A stretch of 64,000 bases of DNA. It comes from Leuctra nigra. Its lineage: Eukaryota > Arthropoda > Insecta > Plecoptera > Leuctridae. The position numbers and the translations under genes were made by a program. The stretch spans positions 31,839,997 through 31,903,996 of the forward strand of contig OW203765.1 of the NCBI GenBank assembly GCA_934045905.1, in the 5' to 3' direction. This document shows, piece after piece, positions 53,118 through 64,000 of this stretch. The notes under the pieces were generated by a model that worked only from the letters and a program-made list of their open reading frames with translations, did no database searches and was not told where the DNA came from. Numbering within the stretch: the first letter of the stretch is position 1; the number at the start of each line of letters is the position of its first letter.

Positions 53118-53895
53118 TGACAGTGATTTTGGCCTTCTATTCATCTTTTACACCTGTTTACTCAGAATCTTAATTTCCACAAACATTAGATTGCTTCAAC
53201 ATCAGAAAAGGATAGTAAATTTTGTGATAGAGGGCTCATTTTTGTTTTGTTTTGAAGACAATGTTTTTGTGCATGTTCTGTCAGGGCTAAAATACGTATT
53301 TTTTTCCTAACATAATAATACAAAATTGATCAGATGTTAATTTACTTGAGAAAACCATTTAAATCAGCACCTACTAGTAAAAAAATAAAAAAAATTGTTC
53401 TGGGTATTTTAGGATCAAAATTACAATACAGAACACAGACATACCTTTCATGATCATTTTAATTGAAGAAAAAAATATTGGATGAACACTACCTTGGCTA
53501 TCAGTGTTGACAATGCCACCAATTATTTTTATAAAAAAATTAATTAAAATTTTAATCAAAATAATTAAAAAATAATTTTTTTTTTTTAGACTTATATTAA
53601 CATGAGAATGTAGGTTTCTGTGGAAAACTTCCATGGAGTCAGGATGATATGAAGGGATGTGTGTTGTGTTTTCTTTAAATTAAAACAAAAATTTCAACTT
53701 TTTTCAAAAATGCCGATTTTTTTAACAAGGGTAGACTAGTACCTTAACTAGGTGCTTATAGATATTTGACTTTTCTTTTAACTTGATGTTCTGCCATAAG
53801 CTAAATAATAAATAAGTACCTAATCAGTATTTTGAATGACCTACAAACATGCGATTCTGTGACTCAAATGCGGAGTTTTAATTCCTGACTGACAG
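53118..53895. other. AT-rich, no gene seen
   Basis: Long A/T runs; frames at 53110-53310 and 53374-53634 lack any coding signature. Probably 3' flank and intron of the plus-strand gene. Confidence 0.5.
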
Positions 53896-53980
53896 AAGCA
53901 GAGGAGGCGTCGTTGGACCACCGAATAAAGGCTGAGATAAAAGCGAGACCGATATCGGCATCCAGCACGTCCAATTCTAG
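53896..53980 (+). CDS. Candidate exon of a plus-strand gene
   Basis: Acceptor TTCCTGACTGACAG (a second AG lies 6 nt further in) and strong donor TTCTAG/GTGAGG bound 85 nt reading AEEASLDHRIKAEIKARPIS and ASSTSNS. It leaves in phase 2 and joins in frame with 55779-55996. The segment is basic and Ser-rich, consistent with a disordered region. No function recognised. Confidence 0.5.
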
Positions 53981-54180
53981 GTGAGGTTTGAAGGAGCTTC
54001 CTTGCATGTTATTTATAGATTGTAATATTTTGCTTTATAGTATTGCAATATATAAGTACGTATTATAGTGTTGTAATAGTATCTCATAGTATCATATCTC
54101 ATGTAATAAATCTCATAGTATTGTAATGAAATCTGTCTGTGTCCCATCATTTGATTTTTTTACCGTAAATAATTTGTAGG

Positions 54181-54409
54181 TACACTTGACAATCATAAAA
54201 CAGTATTTGAAATAAATAAATTGTCTGAAGAAAATGTGATGGCATCTTCCGATGAAGCCTATGCTAACTCGTCATCTATCTCTAGTAGGTGAGCTCTGAT
54301 TTCATTGATACCAACATCAATCAATGATTGATGTCAATCATTGTCATCGAACCTGACCAGCAGCCAATCCGTTTCGTTCAAGAACCATTTTATAATTTGT
54401 TTGGTGTAT
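54181..54409. mobile_element. MITE, second copy of the TACACT-Gac family
   Basis: Begins TACACTTGACAATCATAAAA, contains TGATGGCATCTTCCGATGAA and CTCTAGTAGGTGAGCTCTGA, and ends GTTTGGTGTA. It has a short extra internal palindrome (ATCAATCAATGATTGATGTC) absent from 41701-41912. Confidence 0.6.
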
Positions 54410-54624
54410 CAAAGATTTAAGAAATATTTTGTACCTATACAATTTTTTTTTCTGGATGTACAAATAAATTTAAGCTTTTACATAACGCTCTAATATACTA
54501 CTAGAGGTGTTGTGTTTATGTTTTGTTTTTAGATCAATTTTGGAGCTCTGATATCAAATCGTACAATCATGCGTGTTGCTTTGTTCTTGATAGTACTTAG
54601 CACTGTCGTAGAGACGATGAAGAT

Positions 54625-55720
54625 CAGTGTTGCCAACCCAGCTCTTGAACTGGTCGCTAGAAGTACTTCCAAATACCGCTAGATTGCTCCTTTTAGCGGT
54701 GTAACCAAAATTTTCAGCTTGAAACAACCCCCCCCCCCCCCCCCCCCCTCCTGGAGAAATAGTCATGTTGGTGATATTAGACGAAACAATGACAATTATT
54801 ATTTTTTAATCAATTGCAAACGTTTCTTTCTCGACTGCATTTTATTAGAAATACATAACACAAAATATCTGCATTGAAATGCAGATAAAGTTCATTCACG
54901 ATTAGAATTGCAAGCCGTAATGGCGGCCGTGTAGATACTACTGTAATCAAATGAACAATTGTATACCTAGTACCTACATATGAAAATATCAATAGAATAA
55001 TCCAAAACTATGTATAATACGACTGTAGATGGAAATAAATCAATTTGATTGAATTTTTCTAATATTTTCTAATAATAAAAATAGTGTATTTGACATAATT
55101 TATACAATTTCAATAATACAAAGAAGAAAGTCTTGCCATTGACAGGGCAGTGTTCAAGTGACTGACCAATGAACGACGTGATCGACTAAAACGTCAGTGA
55201 AATTCTTATTAATTTGTTGGCACATGTAAATAATAAAATATCTGTAACGTATAATTAATAATAATAAAAAATTATTGATAATACACTAGTAATTTAAATT
55301 AATTTTAGATCTTGCATTATCTCGTACTCGTCTGAGGTCTATTCTAGAAGGTTTTCCCAATTCCATTCTGATGGAATCCGGTCACGACCATAAGGATTAA
55401 CATTGCATGGAATCGAATTCCATCAGAATTGGGAATTCAAAAGTTCTAGAATAGGGCTCCTGTTCTGTTCGGCAGTGCTACCAACATATATTCAAAATAA
55501 ATAAATGTGTGCTCTGGAAATTTAAAATTTTAGAGTAATAACGAACTTAAGTTTTTAATATAATTAGGTACTTGGTTGTCTGGAGTATATCGCTAAATAT
55601 CGCCAAGCCAAGGATGAAAACCGCTAGCTTCACCGCTAGTCGCTAAAAACAAATTTTTGCCGCAAATCCACTTTTGAAAACGCTAGATCTAGCGGCAAAA
55701 TCGCTAGATTGGCAACACTG
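54625..55720. mobile_element. CAGTGTTGCCAA-ended element, 1.1 kb
   Basis: The inverted ends CAGTGTTGCCAACC and the complement of CAGTGTTGCCAATC continue inward with CGCTAGATNNTAGCG-type short repeats. TGAAG(AT) lies on both flanks, giving a duplication of 5-7 bp. hAT-like by terminus. Contains a poly-C run (54727-54748) and the nested foldback at 55338-55456. It lies in the intron between the two plus-strand exons. No transposase. Confidence 0.55.
55338..55456. mobile_element. Nested foldback, 119 bp
   Basis: TCTATTCTAGAAGGTTTTCC ... TTCCATTCTGATGGAAT on the left pairs with GAATTCCATCAGAATTGGGA ... TTCTAGAATAG on the right. It also contains short internal palindromes (ATTCCAT). Confidence 0.65.
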
Positions 55721-55778
55721 ATTGAAGATTCATGTGGGGAATCTCTTGAGAATCATTCTAACATCTCTCCGTGTTCAG

Positions 55779-55996
55779 TCGCAGCTCTCAAGGTCGTCTT
55801 CTGGCCGGCGCCGTCGTGCGGAAGCGGTCTGGCAACGCTGCCGATGCGCCGCCGCCCGAGAAGAAGTCTCGCGCCGACTCGCCGACCGAAAAGACTGAAG
55901 CCGACAGCTCGACGGCCAAGAGGAAGAGGTGCGAGAACGGAGAGAGCGACAGAGAGGTGCCCGGGATGAGGTGCATCGGCATTCTACCGGGTCTCG
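55779..55996 (+). CDS. Candidate exon encoding a basic, nuclear-type segment
   Basis: Acceptor CTCTCCGTGTTCAG (an alternative is CGCAG six bases on) and donor GTCTCG/GTGAGT bound 218 nt of GC-rich, clearly coding-like DNA. It reads RSSQGRLLAGAVVRKRSGNA, PPPEKKSRADSPTEKTEAD, AKRKRCENGESDREVPG and ends MRCIGILPGL. Two clusters (PPPEKKSR, AKRKRC) look like nuclear-localisation signals in a disordered Ser/Glu/Lys-rich region. It enters in phase 2 from 53896-53980 and leaves in phase 1. Function unknown. Confidence 0.6.
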
Positions 55997-56030
55997 GTGA
56001 GTGCCACTTCAATCACACACATTGTAGGTG

Positions 56031-57833
56031 CAGGGACGACGCTATGGGGGGCCTGGGGGGGCCACGGCCCCTCCAAACATTCGCGCGGCCCCCCCTGTGC
56101 CCCCCCGAACCAAATGTGGGAAAATAAATATCTTGAAAATCTATACTTTTCTTCAATTTTTTGCACTGTTCAAATTATCAAATAAAACATCAGCTGACAA
56201 TGTTTTGCAAATAGGCGACTTTCGTATGCCAGACATAATGAAGTTCCTAAGAAGTATAGCAGGGTTGACAAAAATTGGATAAGATACTGAGCACAAAAAT
56301 AAGGAAAGATCTTGCAATGGAGACTCTAAGTTTCAAATTAGGAAAGGAGAGATTGAAATGGTTTGGTCGATTGAAAGGGATGGGACAAGAGCGGATATCG
56401 AGAAGGAAGGCAGATTCGCGGTTACCACCTCCGCTAGTAGCGCTGAGATCGCCTGCGAATGGCGGACCGGGTGCGGATAAGCAGGTGGAGATTTCACGCG
56501 CTGTGTGCTATTCTTATACCGGGTGGCGCAAAACATCCTCTTGTTTGAGAGGTCACTACATCAACACTATTAAAGATAGGCGTTTGAAACTTAAACATAT
56601 TTTAGAAAACATACTGACATATAATATATGTAAGTTTCAAACATATTTATTGAATGGGAAAAATGTAAAAAATTACCGAAGTTGTTTTTGAAAAAACAGA
56701 ATAATCCATACAAAATTACGTGTTTGAAGGATTTGTTTGCAGTTACTTTGTAGGAAGTAGGTGATTTTATGTTTACTTATGAATTCATAAATGAACATGA
56801 AATAACTTTTAATACATCTATGTGAATTTATCCTTGGTTTATTGAGTTATGTGTGAGAATGTATTTAACTTTCGTCCACTGACATTAACGGGAGTTTAAA
56901 TACCTACATTGTCTAAATCTTCGCTGAAAACACATACACAATTATTTTCTTCCCTCTCAATTTCTATTCTTGAAACCACAATTATCAATAAGATACTTTA
57001 TACTAAATGGAGACACCTTTTATGGCAAATTATGACAACAATGGAAACTTCTTTGCATAACAGAGCTGATTCTTTATAACAAGCTACCAAATTGTTTAAT
57101 CTCTAACGTGTGCTTTTCGAACGCTTAGGTATAAACTGTTGATCAAAGGCTCAATTCAAATGTATGTAACTTTTTTCTCATAACTCAAATATTTCTACAA
57201 ATCGCATGCAATAAATTATCATGTGTCCTATAACGTGTACAAATTTCAGCTCCTTATCATATTTTGTAGTTCTGTCGGAGTGAACTCGCAAACAGCGGGA
57301 TTTTTTCGGCGAGTTTTGGGGGAGTTTTATTTTATTTACGAATTAATATGGTTACCTCGGACATTTAATTATAAAAAATCATGAAGTACGTGGGAAATTT
57401 TCAGCAATCTATTATAGAGTGGCAGCAATTTAAATGCGTAATGATGTATGGATGGAAACCTAGACAGGAAATGGGGCAAATTCACATAGATTTTGTACCC
57501 GAGTAACAAATTCGCTTTGCAATCATAAGTTCTGTTCTCATTTCGATTTTTGTGTCAATTAATTAATTAATCATAAGCTAAAGAAGAGATTATGAAGGTT
57601 TTATATTTCACTATAGAACTACAAAAGTTTTAATCAACCGAACTATCAAGATTGTATGAAATTTCCACTGGTTTCGCCCAATTTGCCCGCATTAATGGTT
57701 CATTTGGAAATGTATGAAAGAAATTTATTTCCGCTCTATTTTACATTGTGCCCCCCCACAACGTTTGCCCCCCCTAAAAAGTTTATTGCCCTACCTAGGC
57801 CCCCCCTGTATAAAAATCCTAGCGTCGTCCCTG
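56031..57833. mobile_element. hAT-like element with CAGGGACGACGCTA ends, 1.8 kb
   Basis: Left end CAGGGACGACGCTATGGGGG and right end the complement of CAGGGACGACGCTAGGATTT, with GGCCCCCCC stretches just inside both. CAGGG-type ends suit hAT; the flanking octamers (TGTAGGTG and TTTGGCTG) agree at only five positions, so a duplication is not established. Inside are a LINE scrap (56222-56405) and AT-rich sequence without a transposase frame. It lies just after the plus-strand exon donor. Confidence 0.55.
56222..56405 (+). pseudogene. LINE reverse-transcriptase C-terminal scrap
   Basis: Across two frames it reads MKFLRSIAGLTKI, then STKIRKDLAMETLSFKLGKE and RLKWFGRLKGMGQERISRR. The arrangement RxIRKDLxxExL...W.G.L.RM...R is the common C-terminal signature of LINE reverse transcriptases. 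The remainder of the element is missing and the frame is shifted near 56275. Confidence 0.65.
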
Positions 57834-58966
57834 TTTGGCTGTTTCCAAATAATCCTTTCATCATTTGATTTCATTATTGTTTGTGTTTTAATGTAACAAT
57901 GATGAATCAAGTATCCACTCACCTACAAAAGTTTTACCTATATCCTCTGTTGCATTACATCAATATAAGAACTGCTTAGGTATAAAAATTAAAAATTTTA
58001 TGGTCTGCTATTGCATTTCAAGAATATATCCTAAGGCCACTTACCTAATGCTTTTCTATTATATAATTCACAAACCTACACTAGTTAGAAACCATACCAT
58101 AGCAACCTTTTGTCTCGATATGAACAAAATTAATTGTCATTTGAACACTTCCTACATTTTGAAATTCCAAGACGATAACGCGATTCATATTCTATCTTTG
58201 ATTGAGGAATAAATGATTGATGGGCAAAGGAGTGACAAATTTGGATAGGACAGATTGAAAGTTCAAAGATTTCGAAGGAGTTTGGGGGAGGGGGATGAAA
58301 GATAGGAATTTATGCTGCCACTGTGAGATTGCAGTGGTTTGGTGTCAATAACATGAAATGAATCAATATTGGGTTGATAGATGGCCAGGTAGTTTTAGGC
58401 AGTGATTGAAAGAATAGGACTGTTGGAACTTGAGCATAGCAAAGGAGTTAAATAAATGTTTGTAAGAGAAGAATGGAAGTAAGTTGAAGAGGGGTGGAGG
58501 GAGGATGACATCCAGATGGTTTGGTGAAGAAACGAGGAAGAGAATGAATTTGTAATATCAGGTAGCTGTTTCAGAAAGTTATTGTAGCCCTATTATTGGG
58601 ATAGAAAATGTATGACCTACAGTGCGTTCGGACAGGACCTTTCAGCGCCTGAGGGCAAATGTCTAAATACAACCGCCACAAATGCTGTATACACCTTAGA
58701 AATTTGGATTTTCTTTGCTCCTCTATTGTTATATTGAGACGTGGAGGTAGTGCTAGAAAAAAATCCCAAATTTGCGTGTAAAATAGTACTAATTCCAAGC
58801 AGAAATTATTTTTTTCGCTGCTGCAAATTCCTTGTGAAATGTACTGTAGTCCTGATTTCTGAATTGTCTACTCTTGAAAAAAATCGTTGTAACCAATGAT
58901 TTGTGTTTAATTTAATAAAAATAAATAAGTTCCTAGCTCAAATATATTTCATAACTAGGAAAAATG
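57834..58966. other. No gene seen
   Basis: AT-rich with purine-rich stretches (58230-58550). Frames at 58000-58212 and 58571-58798 show no domain or splice context. Confidence 0.5.
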
Positions 58967-59335
58967 AAACCGGAAATGACGTAATAAAATTTGAAATACA
59001 TCGATTGGCATTTCGGCAACAAAGATTGATCCGATTATTTTGATATTTTTAAAACGTATGTACTTTTGATATCTCATTTGACTTATTATGAAACCAACCG
59101 GAAGCCGCCATTTTGAAACCGGAAGTGACATCATATCTCAATAACGGCTAAATAGATTTGAACGAAACCAGCGCTAAACAATTTAGACGGTCAACTTTAT
59201 GTATTATCATCAATAATATTTGCAGTTTCCCATACCGAAACCGGAAATGACGTCACACATTTTAAAAATCTCACAAATTTACATTTTGATACAATACAAA
59301 TTAACGGTACCGAAAATGGCGGCAGGAACCACTAA

Positions 59336-60500
59336 ATGAAACCGGAAGTGACGTCATATATTGAAAACGGCATGACCGATTTGACGGAAATTAGCGCTAA
59401 TGAATTCAGAAGGTCATTCATAAAACAACTAGATAAAAATAGATTTTTTCTTATTACCTATACCGGAAATGACGTCATAAATATGCAATATGACGTAATT
59501 AATATGCTAAATTACACTAAATGCACCACTTTATACTTTTAAATAGATATTTAGTAAACATAAATTGTAAATAATTATAAATTCAAGGTTGCAGTGTTCT
59601 CGGCCGCCATTTTCTAAAACCGGAAGTAACGTCATATATCGAAAATGGCTGTACCGATTGCAACCAAATTTTGGAATTGTGTAGGATTATTAATTATGAA
59701 TTCAAGACGACATTATTTTCGGCCGCCATTGTTAAAACCGGAAGTGACGTCATATATCGAAAACGGATGTACCGATTGCAACCAAATTTTGGAATTGTGT
59801 AGGATTATTAATGATGAATTCAAGACGACATTATTTTCGGCCGCCATTGTTTAAACCGGAAGTGACGTCATATATCGAAAACGGATGTACCGATTGCAAC
59901 CAAATTTTGGAATTATGTAGGACTAATAATTATGAATTAAAGACGATATCATTTTCGGTCGCCATTGTCAAAACCGGAAGTGACGTCATATATCGAAAAC
60001 GGCTGTATCGATTGCAACTAAATTATGTAATTATGTTGGAATTATAATTATGAATTCAAGACAACATTATTTCTGGCCGCCATTTTTAAAACCGTTAGTG
60101 ACGTCATTTATCGAAAACAGCTGTATCGATTGCGACTAAATTATGTAATTATATAGCCCTTATATTTATGAATTCAAGTTGACATTATTTTCGGCCGCCA
60201 TTTCAAAACCGAAAGTGACGTCATATATCGAAAAAGGCTGAAATGATTACAACCAAATTATGCAATTATGTAGGACTTATAATTATGAATTCAAGACGAC
60301 ATTTTTTTCGGCCGCCATTTCAAAACCGGAAGTGACGTCATAATTTTTGGCCACTATTTCAAAACCGGAAGTGACGTCTTAATCGAAAACGGCTGCACAG
60401 ATTGCAGCTTAATTATGCAATTATGTTGCACTTATAATTATGAATTCTAGGCGGCAGTATTATCGGGCGCCATTTCTTAAACCGGAAGTGACGTCAGATA
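59336..60500. repeat. Minisatellite, ~117-bp unit, second array
   Basis: Nine or ten units with ACCGGAAGTGACGTCATATA, CGAAAACGGNTGTACCGATT and TTTTCGGCCGCCATT. Some units are shortened (60330-60380). Frames at 59336-60047 are by-products. Confidence 0.85.
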
Positions 60501-60971
60501 TCGAAAACGGCTGGACCGATTGTAACGAAACTAGGCTGTTCTTCTTGGATAATCATTTTAAGCTTATACCAAACGAAACTTTTCTTAGTAACCAAATCGG
60601 TTGAGGCGTATTTTTTTAAAGTAATTAGCTTCCTCCGACATGTGTTACAAGCTTGATGAATAAACTTACAAAAGAAGTGATATCCCAGAAAAAACACTCC
60701 GTGTAAAAAAGCAGCCAATTCTCTTTACTTTAAAAAAATTCAACACCGAAAAGGAGTGATATCAAAAAAGGAGCCAAGTCAATGACATTTCCAAATATTT
60801 AATCGTATCTTTGAAATAAAAGTATAAACACCGAGAAATACTTTACAAAAGGACTTGGCGCATCGTTTTTTTAAAGACATTTTTCTATTCATAAGCGTAA
60901 TATGCCATTTATATACAACCGTCATTAAGAACTTTTATCATAATAGGGACACATCTTTCAATTACATATTA

Positions 60972-61971
60972 CACTGTTAAAAATTTCAATGTTATTTTAC
61001 ATATACTGTATATGGCAGCCAGGTTCTCCAATACAGTATATGTAAAATTGACACTACATTGTATTGTTAAAATTACAAATGAATGTAGTGTTATTTTACT
61101 TTGACAGTTCATGAATTTTTAGTCAACCAGGTACATGTATTAAACCAACACTGACCCCTATATTTGTCAAAACATCATTGGAATTATATCACTACATTGT
61201 ATTGTTAAAATTACAAATGCGTGTAGTATTATGTTACAACCAAAAATAATTTTTATTCATTACTCAACCAGTTTTAATCAGATTTCATTTCTGTAAACGG
61301 CATTGCATGGACAATTTTAAGTATGGTTAGTACACTAATACAAATTATTTCACCCCAACCGGCCTCGAACCTGCGATCTTGTGTGTAGAACCTCATAGCG
61401 CTAACCCCGGGACCACGGCGCCAAGTGAGGAACAGAGCGGTTGAAACTGTTCTCGATCAGTTGAGTTAGAAAGTTGTGTTTGTGGGCAAAATACATTTTC
61501 ACGAGTTATGAACATAATGATTATAGCGTTTATGAATTCCATTAGTCTGTCTCTTTATTTCTTACCGTCATTTTAGATGTGCAATAAAATACCATACATC
61601 GAACTGTTAAAATTACAGCGGATGTATACCTGTGAAGTTATCTCCTGTCACTGTCTAATTGCCGGCTCAGTGGAGATGTCAGTTGACATCCGTGATCATT
61701 AGTAAGAGGGCTACTGCGTTCAGGTAGAAAAGCGCACATTGTATGATATTTTAGTTGCAACTGGACTATTATCTTTTACTCTTCTCAGCCTGTGTTTATT
61801 TAACACAACAATTTCGTTTAAAATGTACAACTTTCATGATAATTTAAATGATACTTTGAAGCACTAAACTAAAATTAGCAATATTGGCAGTTTAATTTGA
61901 AAAAACATATACATAATTGTATATTAAACGCAACAATGTCTATGCAAAATTACAATATTTTACTACAGTGT
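60972..61971. mobile_element. 1-kb element with TA/CACTG ends nested in family A
   Basis: Starts CACTGTTAAAAATTTCAATG and ends with the complement of CACTGTAGTAAAATATTGTA, flanked by TA on both sides, as for mariner-type insertions. Internally ATTGTTAAAATTACAAATG is repeated (61063, 61201) and related to the ends. It also contains a tRNA-like block at 61353. The matching position in the copy at 811-4224 (near 3400) lacks it. Confidence 0.5.
61353..61424 (-). repeat. tRNA-like segment
   Basis: On the minus strand GGCGCCGTGGTCCCGGGGTT (A-box-like) and GCAGGTTCGAGGCCGGTTGG (box B) lie at tRNA spacing. Acceptor-stem pairing is poor. Probably a SINE head. Confidence 0.45.
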
Positions 61972-63082
61972 ATATATATCTACTGTAAATAATTTTCTAT
62001 TTGAATATGTACACATGAAACTTGTTGCCTATGTTTGTAATAAATACACAATAGATATCTTGGTAATATTGTTTCGTGGTCAACATATTAATTAAGTCTC
62101 ATGCGTTATACCTTCTCATCATGAAATAAATTTCTATTAATCCGCAATTTATAATAGTACATTTCACGAAGTACACAGTGACGGCACATTGAATTTCTTT
62201 GACATTTTTAACTTTATACACTTTACACTTGAAAAATATATAAAAGTGTTCTATCGATAGTTAGTAATTTATTTGACAACGTTTCATGATTTCCCTCAGA
62301 GTCAAGATCATATTATGAAAAGATACCCTTCTAATATCACCATATTAACAGTGTTATAAGAATATATATGAGCGCACTTCTTTGTTATTTAATTCTTTTA
62401 CCATATCACTTATCTATTACAACATGAAATCTTTCTTCTATCGCCATTGACAAAACTATAAAATAGCAATTACTAAAAGTAGCTTGATTCATAGCTTGAG
62501 TAGCTTGATGGCTCTAATAGAAAGAGGAAAAGTACTTAAACTTGTACATTTTTTTCCACTTTTAGGATAGAAAGATTTCTTTAAAAAAACGATGCGCCAA
62601 GTCCTTTTGTAAAGTATTTCTCGGTGTTTATACTTTTATTTCAAAGATACGATTAAATATTTGGAAATGTCATTGACTTGGCTCCTTTTTTGATATCACT
62701 CCTTTTCGGTGTTGAATTTTTTTAAAGTAAAGAGACTTGGCTGCTTTTTTTACACGGAGTGTTTTTTCTGGGTAAATGTTACTTGGAACGATAAAAAAGA
62801 GGAAAATAACCATATTTATTTATTTGAATTTGCATTGGGTTAGTGCACCTTTCACACCAATATAAATTATAATAAGCAGTGCCTTTGAGTCTCTTTTGAG
62901 GAGGGCATTCCGTAAGTGTCAATCGGGTAGTTTCATATGATGTCACAATCTCAGTAATAGGTCAGACCCATCAATAAAAATAAATAACTGGAAAAATTTC
63001 TCCTTTAAAGAGCATTCTGAACTGGTTTGTGAATGGATCAGTATTACCTAGTTAGACTCATATAACTGTATTCATACAACTG

Positions 63083-63180
63083 TACAAAAATAAAAACTTG
63101 TAAAAGGACTGCCAAACCCTTCTCACCTAAAATGATTGGCATCTAAAAGGAGGGCCAAAAACCATGAAATCATTTCAAAT
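63083..63180 (+). mobile_element. Diverged family B 5' scrap
   Basis: TGTACAAAAATAAAAACTTG, GGACTGCCAAACCCTTC and TGGCATCTAAAAGGAGGGCC parallel the first 100 bp of family B, then similarity is lost. Confidence 0.5.
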
Positions 63181-63379
63181 GTTCAAAGATTCAAATTATA
63201 TTTATTTTTCAACTTAGGAGCAGTTAGTACATTATAAATTACAAAGTAGGTACTAGTTGTTTGTTTCATTGCGGGCCTTGGTTTGTTGAAGAAGTAAGAT
63301 TATGAAGAAGATTTTGTACAATAATAAACTCTGATTAAACCTAATTGTAACTAGTCAAATAGTTGATTTTTGGATAGTG

Positions 63380-63755
63380 TCTGCTCTCACGCGAAAACGT
63401 CACATTCAAGGTCACGCAGTGTTTATTCTAGACGCGGTTAAGAACGACGAAAAGCAACCAACCCTGCTGGCTCAGTAGGTAGAGTGCTGGACAATGTTGG
63501 AAGGAGGCCCTAGTTCGAATCCGGTCCCGGTTGTACTTTTTTATTTTCACATTTTCACAAGTTTTATTTCTGCCTTAACATATAGAGTTATTATTTTTAA
63601 GTTGCCCAGCTTTAATTTTCGCAAATTCGAATTTGTCTACCTGTAGAGAGTTTTTTTCCTTAGGTTGGCCCAGTAAATGACGTCATGCGCATCACGTGAC
63701 TTTTCGCGTGAAAAGAAGATACGATTTCAGGCTCACGTTAACGTGAGAGCAGCCC
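63380..63755. mobile_element. TIR element with a tRNA-like centre
   Basis: CTGCTCTCACGCGAAAACGT and the complement of CTGCTCTCACGTTAACGTGA face each other; TTTTCGCGTGAAAAG is an inner partner. The centre at 63460-63534 has CTGGCTCAGTAGGTAGAGTG and TAGTTCGAATCCGGTCCCGG, good A and B boxes. This looks like a SINE inserted in, or captured by, a small foldback. Confidence 0.45.
63460..63534 (+). repeat. tRNA-like segment with good A and B boxes
   Basis: ACCCTGCTGGCTCAGTAGGT and GGTTGTACTTTTTT bracket 75 nt with tRNA-like internal promoter boxes and a T-run. Of all tRNA-like blocks in the window this is the most convincing, but the arms do not close into a clean cloverleaf. Confidence 0.45.
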
Positions 63756-63801
63756 CAGCGTAATTTTTGAGGTCTAATCTACTGTACATGGTCTAATATT
63801 G

Positions 63802-63999
63802 CTACATCTGCTTCTGGTCTGGGAAACTTTCAAGCAGCTGAAATGGAAGATTGTTGGGACGGGCGCGCGTAGCTCTGCCGAGGAAGTAATGCAGTCCAGT
63901 ATCGGTGTTGTAATGCTGAAGCTGCAGTTTGAACTGATGGTCGTTCCTACTCAGGCGCAATGCTTTCGACATGAAGTTCATGAACTCAAGATCTGTCCA
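63802..63999 (-). CDS. 3'-terminal exon (partial) of an unidentified gene
   Basis: The minus strand is open from the window edge to a TAG at 63802: 65 codons reading WTDLEFMNFMSKALRLSRND, HQFKLQLQHYNTDTGLHYFL, RATRARPNNLPFQLLESFPD. Codon use is balanced and GC-richer than its surroundings, and the residue mix looks like a helical globular protein. The start lies beyond the window. No domain recognised; a decayed transposon protein is the main alternative. Confidence 0.5.
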   Translation of the reverse strand, partial: WTDLEFMNFMSKALRLSRNDHQFKLQLQHYNTDTGLHYFLGRATRARPNNLPFQLLESFPDQKQM

Positions 64000-64000
64000 G

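Larger units (their letters stand above)
58967..62772 (-). mobile_element. Family A element, copy with truncated 3' end and nested insertion
   Basis: Minisatellite (59336-60500) followed by the 5' foldback: TCCCAGAAAAAACACTCC at 60683 and its complement ending at 62772. The CTAG hairpin end and the 3' sub-terminal repeat are missing at 58967. The foldback loop carries a 1-kb insertion (60972-61971). The sequence parallels 811-4224 in the same orientation. Confidence 0.65.

Overview
This is a gene-poor, repeat-dense stretch of animal nuclear DNA. Spliceosomal exon signals, spliced-gene architecture, LINE, Helitron-type, hAT-type and MITE-type elements, tRNA-derived short repeats and AT-rich introns exclude a prokaryotic or organellar source. 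The many short runs built from TAGGTA/TACCTA and the transposon mix suggest an arthropod, probably an insect, but nothing here fixes the order. There are no rRNA genes, CRISPR arrays or operons. Most open frames of 60-130 codons are by-products of repeats.

The left part (1-10 kb) is almost entirely mobile DNA: a foldback at 81-522, then copies of two rolling-circle-like families. Family A is at 811-4224, 6772-8077, 30678-32526 and 58967-62772. Family B is at 4262-6088, 20023-24622 and 29951-30390, with a scrap at 63083. Both end in a short hairpin followed by CTAG, carry a GCCAAG-type motif inverted near both ends, hold minisatellites of an ACCGGAAGTG(ACGTCA) core, and have a long foldback at the 5' end. 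A giant inverted repeat with 1.47-kb arms lies at 10944-14828.

From 14.9 to 25.1 kb lies one decayed non-LTR retrotransposon of the restriction-like-endonuclease type (R4/Dong-like). It is cut into three by a Helitron at 17360-18918, which sits exactly inside the catalytic YMDD codons, and by a family B element at 20023-24622, which separates the CCHC knuckle from the endonuclease.

From about 26.9 to 45.6 kb, scattered minus-strand exons read as one spliced host gene for a secreted-then-anchored (type I) membrane protein: a signal-peptide exon (45592-45646), ectodomain exons (including 36106-36306 and 35379-35703), a transmembrane exon (28411-28535) and cytoplasmic-tail exons near 28.1-26.9 kb. 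Several junctions agree in phase. The introns are full of elements, including a PIF/Harbinger-like unit with a 4 x 182-bp array, two hAT-like units and a 5.1-kb element with TACACAG ends.

From 46.5 to 51.1 kb is a nearly complete minus-strand LINE with an intact 1022-codon endonuclease/reverse-transcriptase ORF and a frameshifted ORF1. Next come a 689-bp hAT-type MITE, a cluster of perfect hairpins, a fragment of a Mutator-like transposase domain, and two plus-strand exons (53896-53980 and 55779-55996) of another host gene. The right end is again family A and small elements, with a partial minus-strand coding exon running off the window at 63802-63999.

All assignments rest on reading the sequence by eye; no database search was possible. 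Exon calls come from splice signals, open frame and phase agreement and should be treated as gene-model hypotheses.
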